Shown: piece after piece, positions 1 through 7,296 of the stretch
Layout of the letters: every line of letters begins with the position of its first letter
Position numbering within the stretch: position 1 is the stretch's first letter
Source: WRAI01 sp031549605
GTDB taxonomy: Bacteria; Bacillota; Clostridia; Oscillospirales; UBA929
NCBI GenBank assembly: GCA_031549605.1
Contig: JAVBPM010000070.1
Span: forward strand, 1 to 32,198
Length of the DNA: 32,198 nucleotides
Reading direction: 5' to 3'
Position numbers and translations under genes: made by a program
Notes under the pieces: model-generated
What the model saw: only the letters and a program-made list of their open reading frames with translations
Told to the model about the DNA's origin: nothing
Databases searched by the model: none

Positions 1-1
1 G

Positions 2-133
2 GACCCGTGGCATTTTGAACACCGGTCCCTCTACGTGCCGGAGCACGGAGACGTCTATCTCGGAAAGGCGAACACCGGCACCTACCTTGACGAACAGCCG
101 ACCGTGCCAACCCCGATACCACCAGATTTCTAA
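2..133 (+). CDS. 3' end of a gene; possible M15-family peptidoglycan peptidase
   Basis: Only the last 43 codons are in the window; the frame is open from base 2 to TAA at 131-133. The visible peptide begins DPWHFEHRSLYVPEHGDVYL and ends in a Pro/Thr-rich tail. A WHF/WHW motif after an acidic residue is typical of the C-terminal zinc-binding and catalytic segment of M15 peptidases (VanY-type D,D-carboxypeptidases have EPWH; L-Ala-D-Glu endopeptidases have D..HFE), which cleave peptidoglycan peptides. The assignment rests on this short motif alone and is weak. The stop codon lies inside a 43-bp repeat that recurs at 2879, and a hairpin terminator follows at once. Any other protein with a chance WHFE motif is possible. 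Confidence 0.35.
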   Translation, partial: DPWHFEHRSLYVPEHGDVYLGKANTGTYLDEQPTVPTPIPPDF

Positions 134-172
134 CCACCCCACCAGCCGGGCGCATTGACGCCCGGCTGTTTT
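130..172 (+). repeat. 43-bp direct repeat, left copy
   Basis: Bases 130-172 are identical to 2879-2921. The segment starts one base before the stop codon TAA of the left gene, includes the whole terminator stem and ends in the T tract. The identity stops on both sides (T129 versus A2878; C173 versus T2922). The two copies bracket the helicase-HNH gene, like attachment-site or recombination-generated duplications. Confidence 0.9.
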
Positions 173-178
173 CCTTTT
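143..178 (+). terminator. Intrinsic terminator, copy 1
   Basis: A 10-bp perfect stem (143-152 with 159-168, loop CATTGA) is followed by a T-rich tract. It ends the partial gene at the left edge. The hairpin is part of a 43-bp segment repeated exactly at 2879-2921. Confidence 0.85.
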
Positions 179-210
179 CACGCTATGTCGAAAAGGACCG
201 CAACTGGTCA

Positions 211-239
211 TAGGCAAAGTGAACAGAGTGTGGTATAGT
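211..239 (+). promoter_or_regulatory. Likely promoter of the helicase-HNH gene
   Basis: TAGGCA (211-216) and TATAGT (234-239) are 17 bp apart, and TGG directly precedes the -10 box (extended -10 pattern TGnTATAGT). The leader to the TTG start at 312 would be about 65 nt. The promoter lies inside the repeat-bounded segment, so the cassette carries its own expression signal. Confidence 0.5.
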
Positions 240-311
240 GGACAGTAGCATAATAGTGCTTTGTGTATTTTATAAAAATCACGCGGCAGCGTAAATACAG
301 GGGGTCATATT

Positions 312-2840
312 TTGTCAGGCTACTACACCTTAGACGTGCCGGAGATTGTGAAGCAGCGAAAAGGCAACGACAAACAGCCATTCTCACATCAGAAAGATGC
401 TTTTGCGGCACTGTCTAAAACGCTGCCCACGCCCATTGAAGGGTATAGAGGCACCTTGCTTGTTCTGCCGACCGGCGGCGGCAAAACCTTTACATCCATC
501 AACTGGATTTGCAGAAATATCCTTTCAAAAGGCATAAAAGTATTGTGGCTGGCGCAATCCTCATACTTAATCGACCAGGCGGCAGACACATTTAAGAACG
601 AAATCCATAATGCTGTGGGGCGAAACCATATCAATATGCGAGTCGTTTCCAGCAACACCACCCATTCCAACTCGGGTAGCATTTTGACTACAGATGATAT
701 TTTGATTTGCACAACGCAGACCGCCGTTAGTGCCTATTCGTCTGAGCAACTCGACAGCAAAGGTGATATCGTCTACACACCGTTCAGAAGATTCGTTGAA
801 AGCTGCAAAGAAAAAGAGTTATTTATTGTTATAGATGAGGCTCATCATACGCCCGCTTACGGTTGCCGAACGCTTCTGTTATCCATCAGGGAGGAAATCC
901 AAAACCTTTATATTCTCGGTCTTACCGCAACGCCCATGCACATGGACAAACGCATTAGCGGCTGGCTGAAAAACATATATGACAAATGGATATGCTATGA
1001 AGCCGATAAAAACATCTTGCAGGCAAACAAGGTGTTATCCGTGCCAAAATATTTTGAAAAAGACACCGGCATGGAGTTTGAAGTCGATGACGGTCTGTTT
1101 GACAGGCTGGTGTACAAACACAGAGACTTGCCGGAGGACATTATCGAAAACCTGGCAAATAATCATAGCCGAAACGACTTCATCATTAGCGATTACATAA
1201 ACAATAAAAGCGACTATGGAAAAACACTTATTTTTGCCGATCGATGGTTTCAATGCGAGTATCTTTCAGAAACGCTGAAACGTCAGGGGATAAAAGCTGG
1301 GGCAGTGTATTCGGTTGTCACGGGACAGGACAAGGTCTTTCACGGCGGCAGCGGTCGGCGAAACGATGAAGAAAACCGCAGGGCAATGCAGGATTTCCGA
1401 GAGGGAAAACTTGATGTTCTGGTAAACGTAAAAATGTTGACTGAAGGCGTAGACGTTCCCGATGTCAAAACAGTTATGATTACACGCCAGACAACAAGCA
1501 ATATACTGCTCACGCAAATGATAGGTCGGGCGCTTCGCGGCGAAAAAGCCGGAGGCGGCTCGGGCAAAGACTATGCCAATGTCGTGTTCTTCCACGACTC
1601 CTGGAAACGTCTCCTTCCTTGGGCCAGTATTGACGGCGGAACGGATGATACCAAGCCGGCAAAACAAGGTCGCAATCCCATGTCGCTCATTTCAACGCAG
1701 CTAATCAAATTGGCGACTGCCGACATCGAATTTGAGGGATTTGAAAACGCTTCATTCCTCGCTTTTATCCCGGTTGGATTCTACGGATGCGAGTTCACAA
1801 TCGCCATTGAAGACAGCACGGAACAAGAGATGATTACCTTTGCCGAAAGCGTTATTGTCTATGAGTTTACAAAGCAGAAATATGAATACCTGCTAACTCA
1901 TTTGTCGGGCGTTGACCTGACGCAGTACGCCTCGGAAAGCCTTTCCGACACCACGTTACAAGATATTTCGGAAACGCTTGCTTCCGATTTTTTTGCGCTT
2001 GAAACGGATAATTTCGATGGGCTTCTGATTGATAGCATTGCGAAAATCATTCGGCACATGGCGCAAAACGCAGTTAAGCCTACATTCGTTGATTTCCACG
2101 AGCGCGACCTTTATGATATGGACAAACTGGCTGACGATTTGCTGAACACGCCTCCGTTAGATGCTGACATTCAGCTGACCAATACGTTTAACGACGAAGG
2201 CTTATTGTGGCAGTTTCTCTACAAGGGCTATGATAATTTCATGGATGCCTATTACAAGTCGCAAAAGCGTGTGCTGTCCAAGAGAAGAGGACGGCCCGCA
2301 CCTCCCGAAATTCAGCCAAACGATCCGACTGAAGAGGAATTGACAGACGAGATTAAACGGCAGGTATTTGCTCGTGATGGTTTTACATGCCTGTGCTGTG
2401 GGAAGCCCCAGCGCACGGGCGTGACGCTTAATGCCGACCATATACAGCCGGTCGCCATGGGCGGCAAAAATTCTGTTTCGAATCTCCAAACGCTATGCAA
2501 GCACTGTAACACCGTAAAAGGCGTCAATGAAATTGACTACCGCACCACAACCTCACCGCTGAGAAAACCAAAGGAAAAGTTGACACTGTTTGACGTTGCC
2601 GGTAGCGACGACGTTGAAAACGCCGTGGCACGGGTCGTCAATGAGTTCTATCATTGCAAGGCGCAATGTGAACTTAAATACCATGAGCGCAGGAACGGAC
2701 AGCACTACTCGGAATGGGAAATCATTCTGTACGCCGGAAACAATCCCGAGTGGCTTGTCCCACATGCGCCAGCGCTTTTGAATTATGTGAATGGGCGTCT
2801 TGGATGGGATCATGTTTCAAAGATAAGCATCAGAACCTGA
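312..2840 (+). CDS. SF2 (DEAH) helicase fused to a C-terminal HNH endonuclease
   Basis: This 842-residue protein combines an ATP-driven SF2 helicase/translocase with an HNH nuclease. Visible motifs are Walker A PTGGGKT (53-59), DEAH (175-178), TATP (205-208), a helicase C-terminal half with TEGVDVPD near 377-384, and QMIGRALRG (402-410). The HNH domain is at about 684-738, with CLCC, DH (709-710), a second Cys pair at 729/732 and N733. The middle (about 450-680) and the last 100 residues have no domain I recognise. The start is TTG at 312, preceded by a GGGGG ribosome site. Helicase-nuclease fusions are common in anti-phage defence and restriction, so defence is the likely role, but no partner gene, methylase or specificity subunit is present. 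The gene is visibly more AT-rich than its neighbours and stands alone between two 43-bp repeats, suggesting acquisition. Domain calls are firm; the biological role is inferred. Confidence 0.93.
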   Translation: MSGYYTLDVPEIVKQRKGNDKQPFSHQKDAFAALSKTLPTPIEGYRGTLLVLPTGGGKTFTSINWICRNILSKGIKVLWLAQSSYLIDQAADTFKNEIHNAVGRNHINMRVVSSNTTHSNSGSILTTDDILICTTQTAVSAYSSEQLDSKGDIVYTPFRRFVESCKEKELFIVIDEAHHTPAYGCRTLLLSIREEIQNLYILGLTATPMHMDKRISGWLKNIYDKWICYEADKNILQANKVLSVPKYFEKDTGMEFEVDDGLFDRLVYKHRDLPEDIIENLANNHSRNDFIISDYINNKSDYGKTLIFADRWFQCEYLSETLKRQGIKAGAVYSVVTGQDKVFHGGSGRRNDEENRRAMQDFREGKLDVLVNVKMLTEGVDVPDVKTVMITRQTTSNILLTQMIGRALRGEKAGGGSGKDYANVVFFHDSWKRLLPWASIDGGTDDTKPAKQGRNPMSLISTQLIKLATADIEFEGFENASFLAFIPVGFYGCEFTIAIEDSTEQEMITFAESVIVYEFTKQKYEYLLTHLSGVDLTQYASESLSDTTLQDISETLASDFFALETDNFDGLLIDSIAKIIRHMAQNAVKPTFVDFHERDLYDMDKLADDLLNTPPLDADIQLTNTFNDEGLLWQFLYKGYDNFMDAYYKSQKRVLSKRRGRPAPPEIQPNDPTEEELTDEIKRQVFARDGFTCLCCGKPQRTGVTLNADHIQPVAMGGKNSVSNLQTLCKHCNTVKGVNEIDYRTTTSPLRKPKEKLTLFDVAGSDDVENAVARVVNEFYHCKAQCELKYHERRNGQHYSEWEIILYAGNNPEWLVPHAPALLNYVNGRLGWDHVSKISIRT

Positions 2841-2878
2841 TGTACACCCGGCATTTTTGGCAATCAAGTCAGCCTATA

Positions 2879-2921
2879 CTAACCACCCCACCAGCCGGGC
2901 GCATTGACGCCCGGCTGTTTT
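2879..2921 (+). repeat. 43-bp direct repeat, right copy
   Basis: An exact second copy of bases 130-172, 2749 bp downstream, placed 38 bp after the helicase-HNH stop codon. After removal of one repeat plus the intervening DNA, the left gene, a single terminator and the ECF sigma locus would be directly joined. Confidence 0.9.
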
Positions 2922-2927
2922 TTTGCC
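2892..2927 (+). terminator. Intrinsic terminator, copy 2
   Basis: The same 10-bp stem and CATTGA loop as copy 1, here followed by an uninterrupted run of seven T. It terminates the helicase-HNH transcript. Confidence 0.85.
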
Positions 2928-2997
2928 ATACTGGAGGGGTCATTGGTCACCTTTTAGCCGTTTCGGCTGTGTTAAGGGTAGAGGGATGTGAAAGCGC

Positions 2998-3453
2998 TTG
3001 GAGGCAGTAATTGACCGCAATTTGGCGCGTGTGTACCGCGTGGCGTTGGCGCGCACCGGCCATCGGCAGGACGCCGAGGACGTAACGCAGGAGGTGTTTT
3101 TAACCTTTCTGCGCAACCCGCCTGTCTTCCGCGACGATGAGCACGAAAAGGCGTGGTTTATCAGAGCGGCGCTGCACCGGTCGGTCAACGTGGTCACCGG
3201 AAACTGGCGCAGCAAGGTCGTTGTCGGCCGCGACGACCTGCCCGACCAGCCCGCCGCCGACGCGCCACTGCACGACGCGCTGCTGTCGCTGCCCCACGAC
3301 GAGCGCACCCTGATTTACCTTCACTACTACGAGCGCATGGATTTGGCCCAGCTGGCCCAACTGCTTGGCATCTCCGCCGGTGCCGCCAAAAAGCGGCTGT
3401 CCCGTGCGCGCGGCAAGCTGAAAACTGTGTTAGGAGACCATGACGATGAATAA
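2998..3453 (+). CDS. ECF-type RNA polymerase sigma factor
   Basis: A 151-residue sigma-70-family factor of the short extracytoplasmic-function type. Region 2 covers about 5-65 (RVYRVALARTGHRQDAEDVT, then EVFLTFLRNPPVF and the aromatic KAWFIRAALHR). Region 4 covers about 97-148 (LPHDERTLIYLHYYERM, then the helix-turn-helix LAQLLGISAGAAKKRLSRAR). No domain lies between them, as expected for ECF factors. The only plausible start is TTG at 2998, since an in-frame stop lies at 2989; GAGGG at 2981-2985 is a rather distant ribosome site. The 3' end overlaps the next gene by 14 bases, so expression is coupled. ECF factors are usually held by the product of the next gene, and here that product is a one-pass membrane protein. 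The inducing signal is unknown. Confidence 0.92.
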   Translation: MEAVIDRNLARVYRVALARTGHRQDAEDVTQEVFLTFLRNPPVFRDDEHEKAWFIRAALHRSVNVVTGNWRSKVVVGRDDLPDQPAADAPLHDALLSLPHDERTLIYLHYYERMDLAQLAQLLGISAGAAKKRLSRARGKLKTVLGDHDDE

Positions 3454-5569
3454 CAAACGACTTGAGCGCTACTATCAGGCACAGCAGCCCGACCCCGCCT
3501 TGAAAACGTCCATTCTGCAGGCCGCCTCGTCTGACGGCCCCATGATCACCGCCGCACCGCAGCCGGCGCACAAGACGCTGCTCTGGCCGCGCATGGCCGT
3601 CGCCGCCTGCCTATTGCTCATGTTGGGCGGCGGTCTGTGGTGGGCAAACCGCAGCGGCCTGTTTGCCTCACACACAAACCGACCCGCCGCCTACGCCGCG
3701 CCCATCCCCCATGCACCGCATATGATTTACCGAAACGGTGTGGCGCCCGTCAACAACTGGGCAGCCGCTGATGGCAGCACCGGTTTTTCGCTGGCGAATG
3801 ACGCCACCGGCTTTACGCTGACCCGCGACGACGGCTCGACTACGCGCTTTGACGCGCTGACAGAACAGCAACAGAGCCTGCTGCTGGCCGATGTCGATCG
3901 TGACGGCAACCGCGAACTGCTGGCGCTCGGCTACCAGCTGGTGCGCCAGTCGGCCGACAACCTGCCCGACACTGCCGACGCACTGCAGATTGTCTACACA
4001 AACGGCGACATGCGGTCGCGCATTTTTTACGACAACAGTCTCCGAACGTTGGGCACCTGCGACAGCTACGGCGTGCTCTACGCCTACACCGGGCAGTCAA
4101 TGCCGCAGCAGTACAGCGCGATCTCGGTAGACGGCGACAATATTGTGTTGACAGGCGTCGACACCCCCGCTACCGTAAAGAAACTGTACGGCGACGAACT
4201 CCTATCGTTCGACCGCCCTTGGACATTGACGCTGCCGGAGCGTAACGTCACGCTGACGCAGCAGGATGATGCCACCATCACGGTCACTGACGCCGACAAC
4301 AACCTGTTGTTCACCTTTGGCGGCGGCGCCCTACTCGGTTATGTCGTCAATCTGTACAGCTATGACGTCACCGGCGACGGCACCGACGACCTCTGTGCCA
4401 CGGTGGCCGGCGACACGGTCACGCGACCGATTGCCTACGACATAAACAACAACGCCGTCTACCCTCTGCCCGACGGGCTGACCGGCGACGCTTGCTTTGG
4501 CAGCACCATCGACAGCCTCGGCCTCTGGCTTTCCACGCAGCAAACGAGTCTGGCACCAACGCCCATCGGCGTCCATCAGGGCGCACTCAGCGTTGCCGTC
4601 GAGATTTTCAACATCTTCATGTCCTCTCAACCCAGCTGGCAAGCGGCGCAGACCAACCCCGGCGTCACGCTGTCGCAAAACGACTGGCAGGGGCTCAAAG
4701 TGTCCCCCGGCGGCGACAAAGAGGATGTCGTCTTGGGCTATTGCCACAGCGTCTATCTGGCCGACCTCAACGGTGACGGACTGCGCGAAGTCTGCGCCAC
4801 CGTGACGTTTGGCTCGGGCATCGTTGACAGCCGCATCGCCGTCTACGACGCCGCCAGCCATGAGAGCTTCGAGCTATCGGCGCGTACGCAGTATGACTAT
4901 GCACTGACCGTGGTTGACGGACAGCTGTATGTCAGTGTTACCCCTTATGCCGACCAGCAGTCTGAAAACGCTGAAAGCTACCCCCTCAAGCTGTCCGACG
5001 GCAAACTGGTTGCCGACGGCTTTGAGCCGCCGACGACAACCCCGATATCAGGGACGGCAGACGCCACGGAAATCAAAAAAGTCATGGCGGCAGGCGACAT
5101 GGTTGTTTCTCTCGGTAACCCCCATGTCACACTGCAGCGCGTCGGATCTACCATTGAGATTCGCACGGCGACGCAGATGCTGCTCGCCTTTGAAAACGCC
5201 GACGAAGTCTATGCGGCTGACCTCAACCAGGACGGCACGCGTGAGCTGGTGGCACGCTGCGCGATAACGACGCAGAACAATCTCGTCAGCCACGTTGTCA
5301 GCGTTCTGGATGTCACGCAACTCAAATGGGGCAGGTTGCAACAGCTCAACTACCAACTAACCGTCCAGCGTGACCGGCTGTGCGTCACCAGCGATGACAG
5401 CGCCGCCACAGGCTACCCACTGGCGCTGACCGCCGACGGCATTGTTGCCGAAGGGCTGTCCGCCCAGCCAGCTGTACCGCTACGTGAAGCGCCGTCCCGC
5501 GCCTTATCCGCCGCCGAACTATCCGCCCCTGAGGTCAATCCCAAAACCGAGCAAACGCCGTACGTATGA
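3440..5569 (+). CDS. Membrane-anchored anti-sigma-like protein with FG-GAP/DxDxDG repeats
   Basis: A 709-residue protein with a cytoplasmic N-terminus of about 50 residues, one membrane segment (about 52-68, MAVAACLLLMLGGGLWW) and a large outside part. The outside part has at least four calcium-loop-like repeats: DVDRDGNREL (151-160), DVTGDGTDDL (near 308), DLNGDGLREV (near 441) and DLNQDGTREL (near 594). They are spaced 130-155 residues apart, resembling FG-GAP/VCBS beta-propeller blades. The gene overlaps the ECF sigma gene by 14 bases, and AGGAG precedes ATG 3440 (ATG 3446 is an alternative). Position and topology suggest it holds the sigma factor at the membrane and senses something outside. 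The N-terminus has no recognisable zinc anti-sigma motif, so the anti-sigma role is inferred from context. Confidence 0.75.
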   Translation: MTMNNKRLERYYQAQQPDPALKTSILQAASSDGPMITAAPQPAHKTLLWPRMAVAACLLLMLGGGLWWANRSGLFASHTNRPAAYAAPIPHAPHMIYRNGVAPVNNWAAADGSTGFSLANDATGFTLTRDDGSTTRFDALTEQQQSLLLADVDRDGNRELLALGYQLVRQSADNLPDTADALQIVYTNGDMRSRIFYDNSLRTLGTCDSYGVLYAYTGQSMPQQYSAISVDGDNIVLTGVDTPATVKKLYGDELLSFDRPWTLTLPERNVTLTQQDDATITVTDADNNLLFTFGGGALLGYVVNLYSYDVTGDGTDDLCATVAGDTVTRPIAYDINNNAVYPLPDGLTGDACFGSTIDSLGLWLSTQQTSLAPTPIGVHQGALSVAVEIFNIFMSSQPSWQAAQTNPGVTLSQNDWQGLKVSPGGDKEDVVLGYCHSVYLADLNGDGLREVCATVTFGSGIVDSRIAVYDAASHESFELSARTQYDYALTVVDGQLYVSVTPYADQQSENAESYPLKLSDGKLVADGFEPPTTTPISGTADATEIKKVMAAGDMVVSLGNPHVTLQRVGSTIEIRTATQMLLAFENADEVYAADLNQDGTRELVARCAITTQNNLVSHVVSVLDVTQLKWGRLQQLNYQLTVQRDRLCVTSDDSAATGYPLALTADGIVAEGLSAQPAVPLREAPSRALSAAELSAPEVNPKTEQTPYV

Positions 5570-6147
5570 CGGTAAATATCAACGAGTTAATTCTGAATGT
5601 CGACGACGCCAACCGCACCGACCAGACCGCCTACGAGATTTGGATAGACAATCAACGAAGCGGCGACCGCATCGTTTGTCCGCCCAGTCTGGGTCCCAGC
5701 TACACGGCCGAGCTGATGAGCGCCCTTTCCACGCAGACGAAGAGTGGAAACCACACCCTTTCCATAGTCAAGCATCTACTGAGCGAGAAAAACGAGGTTC
5801 TTTGGTCGTCCAAACCCTACACCTTGGACATCAAGCTGACCATTGACCCCGTGCCGGTGACCATTCACGACATGCGCTATATCGACCGCAGCAGTACGAT
5901 GGAATCGACGCTGGAAAGCAATGACAGCCTCGATGCTGACTCGGCGTACATCATCTCCGTCATCGGCCAGTCCGAGCGCAGCACCGGCGGACGCTTCGAC
6001 GGCTCACATCTGCTTTACAACATTGCGCCCGTCTCGGTAACGCTGCAGCGCTTCTACAACCTCACGCTCTCCGATGACACCCACGCATCAATTACCATGA
6101 CTCTGCCGCAAAACCCGCGCTACACCAACATCATCGGCAAACCATAA
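5566..6147 (+). CDS. Unknown protein, translationally coupled to the anti-sigma-like gene
   Basis: A 193-residue protein whose ATG overlaps the preceding stop (ATGA at 5566-5569), so it should be made in step with the upstream membrane protein. It has no signal peptide and no membrane segment. The sequence alternates short hydrophobic and polar stretches rich in Ser, Thr, Asn and Asp (for example TAYEIWIDNQ, LYNIAPVSVTLQRF), which fits a mostly beta structure. I recognise no family and no catalytic motif. Its place as third gene of the ECF operon suggests a role in the same response. A strong bidirectional hairpin follows. Confidence 0.7.
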   Translation: MTVNINELILNVDDANRTDQTAYEIWIDNQRSGDRIVCPPSLGPSYTAELMSALSTQTKSGNHTLSIVKHLLSEKNEVLWSSKPYTLDIKLTIDPVPVTIHDMRYIDRSSTMESTLESNDSLDADSAYIISVIGQSERSTGGRFDGSHLLYNIAPVSVTLQRFYNLTLSDDTHASITMTLPQNPRYTNIIGKP

Positions 6148-6150
6148 CAA

Positions 6151-6180
6151 AGCGGCTCCGCCATCTCTGGCGGAGCCGCT
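6151..6180. terminator. Hairpin between convergent genes
   Basis: A perfect 12-bp stem (6151-6162 with 6169-6180, loop ATCTCT). It lies 3 bp after the stop of the ECF-operon third gene and 11 bp beyond the stop of the opposing histidine kinase gene, so it can serve both. The T tracts on both sides are short, so efficiency is uncertain. Confidence 0.7.
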
Positions 6181-6191
6181 TATCATTTATA

Positions 6192-7193
6192 TTAACTTAT
6201 TACACTCAATTCAACGGCGGTCTGTGAATAGAGTCCGCCCTGCTCGTAGACGTTTTCCGCCTCGTGCATGGAGTCGCCGCTCGGCTCACGGTATGGCAGT
6301 CGCAACGTCACCTCTGCGCCGCCCTCCGGCTTGTTGCGCCGCTGCCACTGACCGCCCGCCAATAGCACAATGGCATCAACCAGCTCCAGCCCCAGCCCGG
6401 CCGTGCGCCCAATCGAGGGCTCGGCTGAAAAATCAAAGCCGCAGCCGTTGTCACTTACGGCAAAGACAAGCCACGTGCCCTCAACGCAACAGGACAGCGT
6501 AACAGCCTGCCCATCTGAGGCGCAAACGGCGTTGGCGACCAAATTGAGCAGCGCCAGTTCCAACTTTTCGGTATCCAGTGCCGCTGTCATATGATCATCT
6601 GTCCGGCATTCAACCGTCAGCGCCACATCCTTGAGCCGCGCGCCCATCTTGTCCGCCAACTGCGACAGGTAGTCGCTTAGCACTACGGCGCATGGCTTCC
6701 ATCGCTTGGTCTTTTCGCGGTAATGCGTCAGCTCGTCGATGTGCGATACCAACCGCAGCAGCCGCATCGTCTGCATCTGCAGCGCATCAATGTGTCCCTG
6801 CTGCGCCTCGCTGCCGTTGCGCTGCAACAGCTGTAGCATCGTCGCTTGCGTTTGCAGCACCTCGCGCATGGCCACGCCCGTCGACGCCAGACGCGCCGCC
6901 ACGCGATGATCGCCCCAATCAAACGGCATCGGCAGCAGCTGCACCAAAAGGACGTTCTCAACCAGCCGCGAGCTCAACATTTCACCGACACTCGGCACAT
7001 GAAATAAATCAATCGGCGCCTGCAGCAGCTGGCTGGCCAGCGTCGCCTCAAACATGGCGTCCAGCGACTGCCCCTTCCAAACCACGCCAAAGTGGCGCCG
7101 CGCCGCCTCATTGCCGCACTGAACAACGCCGTCACAAACGGCCAGTGTTGGGTCGGGCGACGCCATCACCAATGCCTCAAGTTCTGTTTGCAC
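6192..7193 (-). CDS. Sensor histidine kinase-like protein (soluble, atypical)
   Basis: A protein of about 333 residues with a C-terminal HATPase_c domain: N box NLVANAV (about 217-223), G1 DNGCGFD (about 248-254) and G2 TAGLGLELV (about 264-272). The N-terminal ~90 residues look PAS-like (ASPDPTLAVCDG, then VVQCGNEAARRHFG). The middle helices resemble the second DHp helix (MRLLRLVSHIDELTHYRE), but I see no canonical H-E-x-x-x-P box. No membrane segment is evident. I chose GTG 7193 because GGGAGGG lies 9 bases upstream; the longer frame from 7265 starts inside the -35 box of a good promoter. No response regulator gene is adjacent. It is probably a cytoplasmic ATPase-type sensor, and its phospho-acceptor is unclear. 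Confidence 0.82.
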   Translation of the reverse strand: MQTELEALVMASPDPTLAVCDGVVQCGNEAARRHFGVVWKGQSLDAMFEATLASQLLQAPIDLFHVPSVGEMLSSRLVENVLLVQLLPMPFDWGDHRVAARLASTGVAMREVLQTQATMLQLLQRNGSEAQQGHIDALQMQTMRLLRLVSHIDELTHYREKTKRWKPCAVVLSDYLSQLADKMGARLKDVALTVECRTDDHMTAALDTEKLELALLNLVANAVCASDGQAVTLSCCVEGTWLVFAVSDNGCGFDFSAEPSIGRTAGLGLELVDAIVLLAGGQWQRRNKPEGGAEVTLRLPYREPSGDSMHEAENVYEQGGLYSQTAVELSVIS

Positions 7194-7236
7194 GCTGCCG
7201 AACCCTCCCTTATTTCGCGTTTTTTCGACAATAATC

Positions 7237-7265
7237 AGCATATCGTGCCGCCGGCGTAATGTCAA
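7237..7265 (-). promoter_or_regulatory. SigA-type promoter of the histidine kinase gene
   Basis: On the minus strand TTGACA (7265-7260) and TATGCT (7242-7237) are exactly 17 bp apart. It lies just after the typA terminator and about 45 bp before the GTG start at 7193, which supports the shorter start. Confidence 0.75.
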
Positions 7266-7266
7266 G

Positions 7267-7293
7267 AAAAAAGCACGGTCAAACCGTGCTTTT
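7267..7293 (-). terminator. typA terminator
   Basis: A 7-bp stem GCACGGT/ACCGTGC (7273-7279 with 7283-7289) flanked by A4/T4, followed on the minus strand by a T run. It begins within a few bases of the typA stop codon. Confidence 0.85.
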
Positions 7294-7296
7294 CCA

